From contig JASHZU010000079.1 in NCBI GenBank assembly GCA_030042375.1, forward strand, positions 1 through 8,955: 8,955 nt of DNA, read 5' to 3'. Below are positions 1-5,481 of this stretch, in pieces; position 1 is the stretch's first letter, and every line of letters starts with the position of its first letter. The notes below the pieces were generated by a model. It ran no database searches, was not told the DNA's origin, and saw nothing but the letters and a program-made list of their open reading frames with translations. Source of the stretch: Verrucomicrobiia bacterium. Lineage in GTDB: Bacteria > Verrucomicrobiota > Verrucomicrobiae > Limisphaerales > UBA11358. A program made the position numbers and the translations under genes.

Positions 1-228
1 GAATATCAACTGGCAAAAGTGGACCTACATTTGACGCAAAAAGTCAGCGTGCTCGGCGGCCTGGCCGGGACGGTCTCAAAGTTCACCTTTTCGTTTGAGC
101 GCGATCGCACACCAGACGGCTATTGGTACACACAGTATATGCACTGGCACCTCGAAGCCCACGAAGCAATGATTTCGCGTATCGTGGACCACGTCGAGCA
201 GGTCACTGGTTTGCAAAAAATGCGGTAA
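1..228 (+). CDS. 3' end of an unidentified protein (5' end outside window)
   Basis: The reading frame is open from the first base and ends in TAA at 226-228, so only the last 75 residues are visible. A GTG at 19 could serve as a start, but the frame continues upstream of it, so a truncated gene is more likely. The visible part alternates hydrophobic and polar residues (VSVLGGLAG, then FTFSFERDR, then DGYWYTQYMHWHLEAHEAM), which suggests beta-strands ending in a helix (ISRIVDHVEQVTGLQ). The GGLAG...DGYWY...HLEA pattern loosely recalls the C-terminal sheet of LolA-like lipoprotein-sorting domains. That is only an impression; I do not recognise the family. The next gene starts 44 bp downstream, so read-through into the Fe-S genes is possible. 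Confidence 0.7.
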   Translation, partial: EYQLAKVDLHLTQKVSVLGGLAGTVSKFTFSFERDRTPDGYWYTQYMHWHLEAHEAMISRIVDHVEQVTGLQKMR

Positions 229-234
229 GGCGCG

Positions 235-263
235 TTGACGCTGGCAATGCTGGCGGTTAATTT
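235..263 (+). promoter_or_regulatory. Possible sigma-70-like promoter before the iscA-like gene
   Basis: TTGACG (235-240, 5 of 6 matches to TTGACA) is followed after 17 bp by TAATTT (258-263, 3 of 6 matches to TATAAT). Transcription would start near 270, leaving only a few bases before the ATG at 273, so the message would be almost leaderless. The -10 match is weak and verrucomicrobial promoters are poorly characterised. This is a suggestion, not a firm call. Confidence 0.25.
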
Positions 264-272
264 AATGGAGTA

Positions 273-656
273 ATGATCGCCAATCTTGCCAGCAAGCAGG
301 CATCCGCGCCGAATTTTCGCGTGGGCGACGAGCGTCTCGTCAAACTGACGCCCGGCGCCGCGCAGAAAGTTTCCTCCCTTCTTACGAAGCAGGGCCGTCC
401 CAACGGTGTCCTGCGCGTGGCAGTCGTCGGCGGCGGTTGTTCCGGATTGCAATATAAAATGGACTTGCAGGATGGCCCGGCCAGCCGCGATATCCTCGTG
501 GAAAGCGCGGGCGTGCGCGTAGTCGTGGATCCCAAAAGCGCGCTCTATGTAACCGGCAGCGAATTGGACTATCTCGATTCTCTCGATGGCGGTTTTAAGG
601 TAAAAAACCCCAACGCCGCCACGTCCTGTTCGTGCGGCGAAAGCTTCAGCGCGTGA
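273..656 (+). CDS. iscA: IscA/ErpA-type (A-type) iron-sulfur carrier protein
   Basis: This 127-residue protein belongs to the HesB/IscA/SufA family, cytosolic carriers that take a nascent Fe-S cluster or iron and pass it to apo-enzymes. All three family cysteines are present: Cys56 in GGGCSGLQY, and Cys119 and Cys121 in SCSCGESF near the C-terminus. The LTPGAAQKVSSLL helix (25-37) and the LDYLDSLDGGFKVKNPNA segment are also typical. About 20 extra residues precede the usual start of the fold. The ATG at 273 follows GGAG (267-270) by only 2 nt, an unusually tight spacing. A GTG at residue 17 is a possible alternative start. The hscB start codon overlaps its stop (GTGA), indicating a two-gene Fe-S unit. 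Sequence alone does not separate IscA from ErpA or SufA; the adjacent hscB favours an ISC-type role. Confidence 0.9.
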   Translation: MIANLASKQASAPNFRVGDERLVKLTPGAAQKVSSLLTKQGRPNGVLRVAVVGGGCSGLQYKMDLQDGPASRDILVESAGVRVVVDPKSALYVTGSELDYLDSLDGGFKVKNPNAATSCSCGESFSA

Positions 657-1264
657 CCGCGCCGGACTACTTTGCCCTGCTGGATGAACCACGCCGGCCC
701 TGGCTTGAGCCTGATTCATTGAAACAAAAGTTCCTCGCGCGCTCCGCCAGTGTTCATCCCGATAAAATAAATTCCGCTGGCGAATCCGAGAAAGCCGCCG
801 CTTCCAAAAAATTTGCCGAACTAAACGCCGCTTACAATTCTTTGGCTGCGCCCAAATCCCGCCTCTTGCATTTGTTGGAACTCGAACTCGGCAGCAAGCC
901 CAAAGACATCCAGCAAATTCCGGACAGTCTCGCCGATTTATTTGCCGAGGTGGCTGCAGTCTGTCGTCAGGCCGATAATTTTTTAACCGAAAAGGCCAAA
1001 GCCGCTTCCCCCCTGCTCCAGGTCCAGTTTTTTGAGCGCGCCCAGGAATGGATTGAGAAATTGAATGCGTTGCAGAAAAAGCTAAACGAGTTGTCCAGCG
1101 TGCTACTCGCGGATTTAAAAACGCTCGACGCAAAATGGATGGCCGGCGATGCCTCGAGCCATCGCGCATTGCTGGGAGATTTAGAAAAGCTCTATCGCCT
1201 GTTCGGTTATTTCAATCGTTGGAACGGGCAAATTAACGAGCGCATCGTCCAGCTTTCACTATGA
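653..1264 (+). CDS. hscB: HscB-like J-domain co-chaperone for Fe-S cluster assembly
   Basis: This is a J-domain protein of 203 residues. Residues 5-70 form the J-domain, with the HPD motif (HPDK, 35-38) that stimulates the ATPase of an Hsp70 partner. The following AELNAAYNSLAAPKSRLLHLLEL is the HscB-type junction into the C-terminal three-helix domain, which in the known family holds the scaffold IscU for the Hsp70 HscA. The C-terminal part (80-203) is helical and charged, as expected. I chose the GTG at 653 because it overlaps the iscA stop (GTGA). A GTG at 632 would add seven residues but lies inside the iscA cysteine motif region. E. coli HscB is 171 residues, so this one is somewhat long. 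No hscA or iscU follows; the next gene encodes an exported protein. Confidence 0.88.
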   Translation: MTAPDYFALLDEPRRPWLEPDSLKQKFLARSASVHPDKINSAGESEKAAASKKFAELNAAYNSLAAPKSRLLHLLELELGSKPKDIQQIPDSLADLFAEVAAVCRQADNFLTEKAKAASPLLQVQFFERAQEWIEKLNALQKKLNELSSVLLADLKTLDAKWMAGDASSHRALLGDLEKLYRLFGYFNRWNGQINERIVQLSL

Positions 1265-1959
1265 AAACCGCGCTGGCTATTTTCGTTTTGATCGCCGCCA
1301 TCAGCGCAACCGCTTTTGCCGGCGACAACTGGCAGCAGGCCTTGTCTCAAATGCCGTTGGGCACGAGCGCAACGGAATTAAATCGTACAAACGCCATTCC
1401 GCTCATGCTCAATGCGTTTCAACCCAGCACCGTCGTCAAGGCGCTGATTTTTATGCCCGGCGCAGCGGATGAGTTTGTTTTTTTACGGCGCGCGCATGTT
1501 ACTCTGACCAATGCAAATCCTTCACTGGCGGACGCTATTGTGGCGCTGACCAACCAAACCTATATCCGGGCCGAATTTCAACCCCCGTTTTTGCTGCTAT
1601 ACACCACGCAGGACACACTCGAGCCCATCGCTACCGTTAAAAGCAAATCCACCGCTGCGAAACTGCAATCACGCATCGTTCCCGGCCGAATGGCTTTTTG
1701 CGATTGCAACTGGGATCTTTTGCGCCCGGCCATTGCCAAAAAATTAAGCGTCGGTCTACGGCCATTTTCCGATTCATCGGACTCCTGGCACATCTGGCCG
1801 GCCAATTTTGCGGCCTATAATCTGACCCAATGGGAATTATTGGAAACCGTTGCGCGCACCAGCAAAACCACCTTCACCCTCCATTGGCTTACCGTGGACT
1901 TCCAATTGGACCCGCGCATGGGCCCGGTGCAAAACCTGAAAACCTTTCCCGCGCATTAG
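1261..1959 (+). CDS. Exported protein of unknown function
   Basis: The 232-residue product begins with a clear Sec signal peptide: MK, a hydrophobic core at 4-16, and a likely cut after AFA at 18-20. The mature protein should be periplasmic or outside the cell, since there is no lipobox cysteine and no later membrane span. Conserved-looking stretches include ALIFMPGAADEFVFLRRA (61-78), LTNQTYIRAEF (96-106) and FLLLYTTQD (110-118). A CDC pair lies at 147-149. I do not recognise a named domain; the pattern looks like a protein restricted to Verrucomicrobia, which is inference. The ATG overlaps the hscB stop codon (ATGA), so translation is coupled to a cytosolic Fe-S chaperone gene, a pairing I cannot explain functionally. 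No clear terminator follows. Confidence 0.85.
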   Translation: MKTALAIFVLIAAISATAFAGDNWQQALSQMPLGTSATELNRTNAIPLMLNAFQPSTVVKALIFMPGAADEFVFLRRAHVTLTNANPSLADAIVALTNQTYIRAEFQPPFLLLYTTQDTLEPIATVKSKSTAAKLQSRIVPGRMAFCDCNWDLLRPAIAKKLSVGLRPFSDSSDSWHIWPANFAAYNLTQWELLETVARTSKTTFTLHWLTVDFQLDPRMGPVQNLKTFPAH

Positions 1960-2162
1960 CCCTGATCTTGCTTTGGAGGGTTGGACATCTGACCGTCTTA
2001 GCCATTCACCTGCACGTACGATCGCGGTATTCCGGAACTATCTCATTTCTTGTTCCCCGCTAAAATCCTCGCATGGTGGGCCAAGCCGTTCACCCGCCCC
2101 GAATAATTTCTGGGCTTGTTCTTTGACATATTTTTGAAGTAGGAGCGAGGCTCTGATTGCTT

Positions 2163-2305
2163 GGTATTGGTTTTTGGTCTTCTCTGGCCGCCGTCGCGCC
2201 GCGCAGGCGGAAGCTTGGAGGTTGTAGCTTGGATATTCGCAAAGTCGGACAATTACCCCAAATCAACCTTCGGGCATGAAAACAGAGTGAATACAAACCA
2301 ATACC
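2163..2305. repeat. 143-bp segment bounded by an 11-bp perfect inverted repeat
   Basis: GGTATTGGTTT at 2163-2173 is the exact reverse complement of AAACCAATACC at 2295-2305, with 121 bp between. The arms could be remnants of terminal inverted repeats of a small non-autonomous element or the base of a long stem-loop. There is no coding sequence inside and no target-site duplication I can identify. One 11-bp match in 600 bp could also arise by chance. Confidence 0.3.
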
Positions 2306-2316
2306 GACCGAAAAAA

Positions 2317-2342
2317 TTAAGGCTGCTAAAGGCTAATAAAGG
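2317..2342 (+). repeat. Three TWAAGG units at exact 10-bp spacing
   Basis: TTAAGG (2317-2322), TAAAGG (2327-2332) and TAAAGG (2337-2342) are spaced exactly 10 bp apart, and the first two continue as AAGGCT. They resemble the TTAAGC units 53 bp further on and may be weaker copies of the same binding element. Confidence 0.5.
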
Positions 2343-2394
2343 GCCCCGCCCCCCCGGGGAGGTAGCGCCTCGCTGCTTTCCAGGGCGAAGGCAA

Positions 2395-2440
2395 GTAAGC
2401 AAAATTAAGCTCCATTAAGCTGTGTTAAGCCCTATTAAGC
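2395..2440 (+). promoter_or_regulatory. Five (T/G)TAAGC repeats at exact 10-bp spacing: candidate operator array
   Basis: GTAAGC (2395-2400) is followed by four identical TTAAGC units at 2405, 2415, 2425 and 2435, each separated by four unrelated bases (AAAA, TCCA, TGTG, CCTA). A strict 10-bp period puts every unit on about the same face of the helix. This is the layout of OmpR/PhoB-family response-regulator sites, which are tandem 6-bp half-sites spaced 10-11 bp. The array ends 155 bp before the small basic protein gene and 87 bp before its candidate promoter, consistent with an upstream activator site. Identity of the binding protein is unknown. Confidence 0.5.
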
Positions 2441-2527
2441 AGTTTTTGGAAAAAAAGATTGTTTTGCTGTTCTGAAAAAATCGGCGCACTGAAAGCAACA
2501 ATGAAGCATTATTCTTTAAATAAAACA

Positions 2528-2555
2528 TTGCTATTCGCTGGCGTTCTGCTAAAAA
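2528..2555 (+). promoter_or_regulatory. Candidate extended -10 promoter for the small basic protein gene
   Basis: TTGCTA (2528-2533, 4 of 6 to TTGACA) is followed after 16 bp by TAAAAA (2550-2555, 4 of 6 to TATAAT), and TGC immediately precedes it, giving an extended -10 (TGnTA). Transcription would start near 2562, leaving a leader of about 34 nt that is AT-rich and has no Shine-Dalgarno. The surrounding AT-rich DNA contains other weak matches. Confidence 0.35.
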
Positions 2556-2595
2556 GACACCTCGTTTTTATAGCAATTAACAATTTTTAGAATTT

Positions 2596-2751
2596 ATGTC
2601 ACAGCATCGCAGTCTCCGCGCGGCAGCCACCTTGGGCGGCAAGCGCAATGTCCTCAAGCGTTTCGAGCGCGTGGAACTCCTCAAAAAGCGCGGCCAATGG
2701 AAGGCCGGCGACCGGATCACAAATTTGCGCAAGACCAAGCCGGAAGCCTAA
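2596..2751 (+). CDS. Small basic protein of the Verrucomicrobia/Planctomycetes/Chlamydiae type
   Basis: This 51-residue protein is very rich in Lys and Arg. Its core GGKRNVLKRFERVELLKK (14-31), then GQWKAGDRITNLRKTKPE (33-50), matches the pattern I know for the family annotated only as 'small basic protein' in the Planctomycetes-Verrucomicrobia-Chlamydiae group (RNVLKR.ER...L...G.W...D.V..LPK). The function is not established. Size, charge and conservation suggest an RNA- or ribosome-associated role, which is inference; the rRNA-modifying enzyme downstream fits this loosely. The ATG at 2596 is the first in frame after the AT-rich leader, with no Shine-Dalgarno. The 10-bp repeat array lies upstream and a cluster of palindromes follows the stop codon. 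Gene length equals the family norm, so it looks intact. Confidence 0.85.
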   Translation: MSQHRSLRAAATLGGKRNVLKRFERVELLKKRGQWKAGDRITNLRKTKPEA

Positions 2752-2758
2752 GCGGCAG

Positions 2759-2799
2759 CACCGGCCGGTGAAGCACGGCAAAATTTGCCGGGTCGCCCG
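2759..2799. promoter_or_regulatory. Cluster of three palindromes between small basic protein and pseudouridine synthase
   Basis: CACCGGCCGGTG (2759-2770) is a perfect 12-bp palindrome. CGGCAAA-A-TTTGCCG (2776-2790) is a perfect 7+1+7 dyad. CGGG-TCG-CCCG (2789-2799) is a short hairpin overlapping the second. They fill most of the 59-bp gap and end 11 bp before the ATG at 2811. No T-run follows, so they do not form a standard intrinsic terminator. They could be protein-binding dyads, or RNA structures controlling read-through or translation of the next gene. Confidence 0.45.
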
Positions 2800-2810
2800 T
2801 CATTTGTTGC

Positions 2811-3515
2811 ATGTCAGCGGTTCGTTTGCAAAAATTTTTGGCCGAAGCCGGAATTGCCTCCCGGCGCGCGGCGGAACAAATCATCCTGTCCGGCCGCGTC
2901 GGCGTGAATGGTGAAATTGTTCGTCTGTTGGGAACCAAAATCGATCCGCTCCACGACAAAGTTTCTGTGGATGGCAAGCCGGTTCGTGCGCGGCGCAAGC
3001 TCTATATTGTTCTGCACAAGCCCGTTGGTTATGTGTGCTCCCGAAAGGATGAGTTGGGCCGAAAGACAGTTTATGAGTTGTTGCCCCGGGAATGGGAAAA
3101 TGCGCACACCGTAGGCCGCCTGGATTTTAACAGTGAAGGCTTGATTTTTTTGACGAACGATGGAGAATTCGCCCTACGCCTCACTCATCCGCGTTACGGG
3201 GTTCATAAGAAATATTTGGCGACCGTTGAAGGTAAATTGGAACAGCAAATGCTAGACAGGATTGTTCGCGGTGTCTTTCACGGGGGCGAAAAGCTGAAAG
3301 CCGAAAGTGCTCGCCAGGTTTCGCGGAACGTCGTAGAACTGGAATTGAGCGAAGGCAAAAACCGTGAAGTGCGCCGGCTGTTTGAATCGCAGGGCCTTTC
3401 GGTCGAACGATTGCAACGGACACAAATCGGCAAAATTAAACTGGGCGAATTGAAGCCGGGCCGATGGCGGGCATTGACAGAGACTGAGATTAGAACTTTA
3501 CTTTTGGAAAAATGA
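2811..3515 (+). CDS. rluB: RsuA/RluB-family rRNA pseudouridine synthase
   Basis: The enzyme converts a specific uridine in rRNA to pseudouridine. An N-terminal S4 RNA-binding domain (about 3-60; RLQKFLAEAGIASRRAAEQI, VNGEIV) is followed by the catalytic domain. Family motifs are KPVGYVCSRKDELGRKTV (70-87), GRLDFNSEGLIFLTNDGE (102-119) with catalytic Asp105, and EGKNREVRRLFES (181-193). At 234 residues it is the size of RsuA (16S, about 231) rather than E. coli RluB (291). However, the DELGRKTVYELLP segment and GRLDFNSEG motif look more RluB-like (23S U2605 in E. coli), so the symbol is a best guess within the RsuA/RluB/RluE/RluF group. The ATG is the natural S4 start; no Shine-Dalgarno is seen. 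Its stop overlaps the next ATG (ATGA). Confidence 0.88.
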   Translation: MSAVRLQKFLAEAGIASRRAAEQIILSGRVGVNGEIVRLLGTKIDPLHDKVSVDGKPVRARRKLYIVLHKPVGYVCSRKDELGRKTVYELLPREWENAHTVGRLDFNSEGLIFLTNDGEFALRLTHPRYGVHKKYLATVEGKLEQQMLDRIVRGVFHGGEKLKAESARQVSRNVVELELSEGKNREVRRLFESQGLSVERLQRTQIGKIKLGELKPGRWRALTETEIRTLLLEK

Positions 3516-4597
3516 AAACGATGTGGACCATTTTGGGAACGTTGATGGCGATAAGCCTCTACGCTCAAGACAATACGAACTCGCTGCCGGCCATTCCTCC
3601 GCCCGTCAGTTCACCGGCCGCGGAAGGTGCGCCCGCTGCTGCCCCGGCCCCTGCACCGGAAATGGCTCCGGCCACCAACGCCGCCCCTGCGCCGGTCAAA
3701 CATCCTAAAAAGCGCCGCATCGTCCATCATAAACCCGCCACGCCTGAACCGACCGTTACCTTGACGCCCGGCCCGGCAAATGTGAACGCCAGCGAGCTGA
3801 CCGTGCGCGGCCAGGCGGGACTCAAGGGCGAATTCATCACCCATCTTCACAAGGGCGACACCGTCACCGTCCTGGAGCAAATCAACCTGGCCCATCATTC
3901 TTCCGATGAGCCGTCCCAATGGGCCAAAATTGCCTATCCTTCCAGCGCACACGTTTGGGTCAATTCTCACTTCGTTGACGCCAGCGGCGTCGTGAAGTCG
4001 AAGAAATTAAATTTGCGCGCCGGCCCCGGAGAAAATTACAGCGTTGTCGGTGTTCTTACACAAGGCACATCGGTCACTCAAATCACCACCAAAGGCGACT
4101 GGATTCAAATTCAGCCGCCCGCTGATGCGTACGCCTTTGTAGCTGCGCGTTATTTGACGCAGGAAGCGCCGCCGCCGCAGGTCGCCCAGGTCGCGCCTCC
4201 CGAAACGCCGGAAGCTTCGCCTGTCCAGACACAGGTTCCACAACAGCAGCCTATGGTCATGACTCCTCCGCCACCGCCACCTCCTCCGCAGCCGACGGCC
4301 CGCATTATCTCGCATGAAGGCGTGGTTGGTTCAGTGGGCAGCCTTAACGCCCCCACGGATTATAAGCTTTATGATCCCAGCACCGGGGAAGACATTGATT
4401 TCCTCTATCCGACTGCTCCGAATATGGACTTCAGCAAGCTGGTGGATTGCCAGGTGATTGTCACCGGTGAAGAAGGTATCGAGGCACAGTGGCCGAATAC
4501 GCCCGTCCTCGCCGTCCAGGATGTCCAGGTCGTTGCGACGAACGTCATCAAGCACATGAGCCGCGAGGAGCTTGAGATACCCAAACTCCGTCATTAA
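3512..4597 (+). CDS. Exported protein with two bacterial SH3 domains and a polyproline linker
   Basis: The 361-residue product starts with a signal peptide (hydrophobic 4-16, likely cut after LYA at 16-18). A Pro/Ala-rich linker (24-62) and a basic patch (KHPKKRRIVHHK, 63-74) follow. Two SH3b-like domains come next: about 88-155 (LTVRGQAG... ending HVWVNSHFV) and about 160-215 (LNLRAGPGENYSVVGVL, GDWIQIQ, AFVAARYL). The NLRAGPG motif is diagnostic of SH3_3-type domains. A Pro/Gln-rich linker with eight consecutive prolines (252-259) leads to a C-terminal beta-rich domain (266-342), possibly OB-like. Bacterial SH3 domains commonly bind peptidoglycan or stem peptides, so a periplasmic cell-wall role is plausible, but no catalytic domain is visible. 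The ATG overlaps the pseudouridine synthase stop by 4 nt, and folD starts on its last base. Confidence 0.85.
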   Translation: MKTMWTILGTLMAISLYAQDNTNSLPAIPPPVSSPAAEGAPAAAPAPAPEMAPATNAAPAPVKHPKKRRIVHHKPATPEPTVTLTPGPANVNASELTVRGQAGLKGEFITHLHKGDTVTVLEQINLAHHSSDEPSQWAKIAYPSSAHVWVNSHFVDASGVVKSKKLNLRAGPGENYSVVGVLTQGTSVTQITTKGDWIQIQPPADAYAFVAARYLTQEAPPPQVAQVAPPETPEASPVQTQVPQQQPMVMTPPPPPPPPQPTARIISHEGVVGSVGSLNAPTDYKLYDPSTGEDIDFLYPTAPNMDFSKLVDCQVIVTGEEGIEAQWPNTPVLAVQDVQVVATNVIKHMSREELEIPKLRH

Positions 4598-5472
4598 TGG
4601 TTCCGGACAACGTCATTGACGGTCGCGCAATTGCCGCGAAGGTCATGGGCGCTTTGCCGCGACTCATCGCGGACCTGAAACAACGCGGTGTTATTCCGGG
4701 CCTGGCATTTGTCCGCGTGGGCGAAGACCCCGCTTCCAAAGTCTATGTCGGGCGCAAGGAAAAAGCCTGCGCCGAACTGGGCATCTATTCGGAAACCCGT
4801 TTGCTGCCCGCGGACTGCGGCGAGAATACCCTGCTCAAACTCCTTGATGAGTTGAATGCCGACTCAAAGTTCCATGGAATTTTAGTCCAGGCGCCGCTGC
4901 CCAAAGACATTTCGGAAGCAAAGGTCTATTCCCATGTCCGCCCGGACAAAGACGTGGATGGCTTTCATCCGATGAATGTCGGCAAACTGATGTTAGGCGA
5001 CCCCACGGGCTTTCATCCTTGTACGCCGGCAGGCATTGTCCAATTGCTCGCGTTCTCAAATGTAAAAACCGATGGCGCGGAAGTCGTCGTCCTGGGCCGT
5101 GGCAATATTGTCGGCAAACCGATGGCCGCCATGCTTTGCCAAAAGGGAAAGAATGCCAACGCCACAGTCACCATTTGCCATTCCGCCACGCGCGATATCC
5201 ATTCGCATTGCCGCCGCGCCGATATTTTAATCGCCGCTATGGGCGTCGCGGAATTCGTCAAAGCGGATATGGTCAAACCCGGCGCGACCGTGATTGATGT
5301 TGGCGTCAATCGCGTGAACGGCAAACTCGTTGGCGACGTGGATTTTGCCGCCGTCCAAAAAGTCGCCGGCAAAATCACGCCCAATCCCGGCGGCGTTGGC
5401 CCCATGACTATCGCCATGCTTATGCAAAACACCGTAACGGCCGCGCAACGTTCTCAGGACTCTCGAAACTAA
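4597..5472 (+). CDS. folD: FolD: methylenetetrahydrofolate dehydrogenase / methenyltetrahydrofolate cyclohydrolase
   Basis: This bifunctional cytosolic enzyme interconverts 5,10-methylene-THF, 5,10-methenyl-THF and 10-formyl-THF, supplying one-carbon units for purine and formyl-methionine synthesis. The catalytic YVGRK motif (Tyr50, Lys54), VQAPLP (97-102, Gln98), KDVDGF (118-123, Asp121), PCTP (141-144) and PNPGGVGPMT (262-271) are all present. At 291 residues it is the normal family length. The Rossmann-fold nucleotide motif reads GRGNIVGKP (167-175), with Gly where many FolD proteins have Ser; this may affect NADP versus NAD preference but is not disabling. The ATG shares one base with the upstream stop (TAATG), so translation is probably coupled. 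It looks complete and functional. Confidence 0.97.
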   Translation: MVPDNVIDGRAIAAKVMGALPRLIADLKQRGVIPGLAFVRVGEDPASKVYVGRKEKACAELGIYSETRLLPADCGENTLLKLLDELNADSKFHGILVQAPLPKDISEAKVYSHVRPDKDVDGFHPMNVGKLMLGDPTGFHPCTPAGIVQLLAFSNVKTDGAEVVVLGRGNIVGKPMAAMLCQKGKNANATVTICHSATRDIHSHCRRADILIAAMGVAEFVKADMVKPGATVIDVGVNRVNGKLVGDVDFAAVQKVAGKITPNPGGVGPMTIAMLMQNTVTAAQRSQDSRN

Positions 5473-5481
5473 AATTGCTTT

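Larger units (their letters stand above)
1960..2595. other. 636-bp non-coding region with repeats and promoter-like sequence
   Basis: I find no credible gene here: the open frames on both strands give low-complexity, arginine- and proline-rich translations without a recognisable fold. What is visible, in order: an 8-bp palindrome TTCCGGAA (2030-2037); an isolated TTGACA (2123-2128) with no -10 at a normal distance; an 11-bp inverted repeat bounding 2163-2305; AGCTTGGA duplicated at 2212 and 2226; two clusters of 10-bp-spaced direct repeats (2317-2342 and 2395-2440); a GC-rich patch with a run of seven C (2341-2360); and an AT-rich promoter-like zone (2441-2595). The length and repeat content are unusual beside the otherwise overlapping genes. 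Confidence 0.7.

Noticed and set aside
120..1169. 349-residue open frame on the - strand
   Set aside because: It runs antisense across the IscA-like and HscB genes, whose motifs (CSGLQY, CxC, HPD) are convincing. Its own translation has no recognisable fold.
2123..2128. Perfect TTGACA hexamer
   Set aside because: No plausible -10 lies 16-18 bp downstream (the sequence there is GC-rich), and the nearest gene is over 400 bp away.
2212..2233. AGCTTGGA duplicated 14 bp apart
   Set aside because: Only two 8-bp copies with no further pattern; likely chance.
2043..2296. Overlapping - strand frames of 68-69 residues in the intergenic region
   Set aside because: The translations are Arg/Pro/Lys-rich without secondary-structure pattern or family motif, and there is no ribosome-binding site. 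They may be part of a decayed or repetitive segment.
2161..2418. 85-residue + strand frame in the intergenic region
   Set aside because: It reads through the GC-rich patch and part of the TTAAGC array with a random-looking composition. The array phase (10 bp) is not a multiple of a codon, so it is not a protein repeat.
2395..2440. CtrA-type site (TTAA-N7-TTAA) as the explanation of the repeats
   Set aside because: The spacing here is TTAA-N6-TTAA, and CtrA is an alphaproteobacterial regulator. The 10-bp direct-repeat layout fits a generic OmpR-family site better.
2395..2440. CRISPR array or replication-origin iterons
   Set aside because: Repeats are 6 bp with 4-bp spacers, far too short for CRISPR, and no rep, dnaA or plasmid gene is present.
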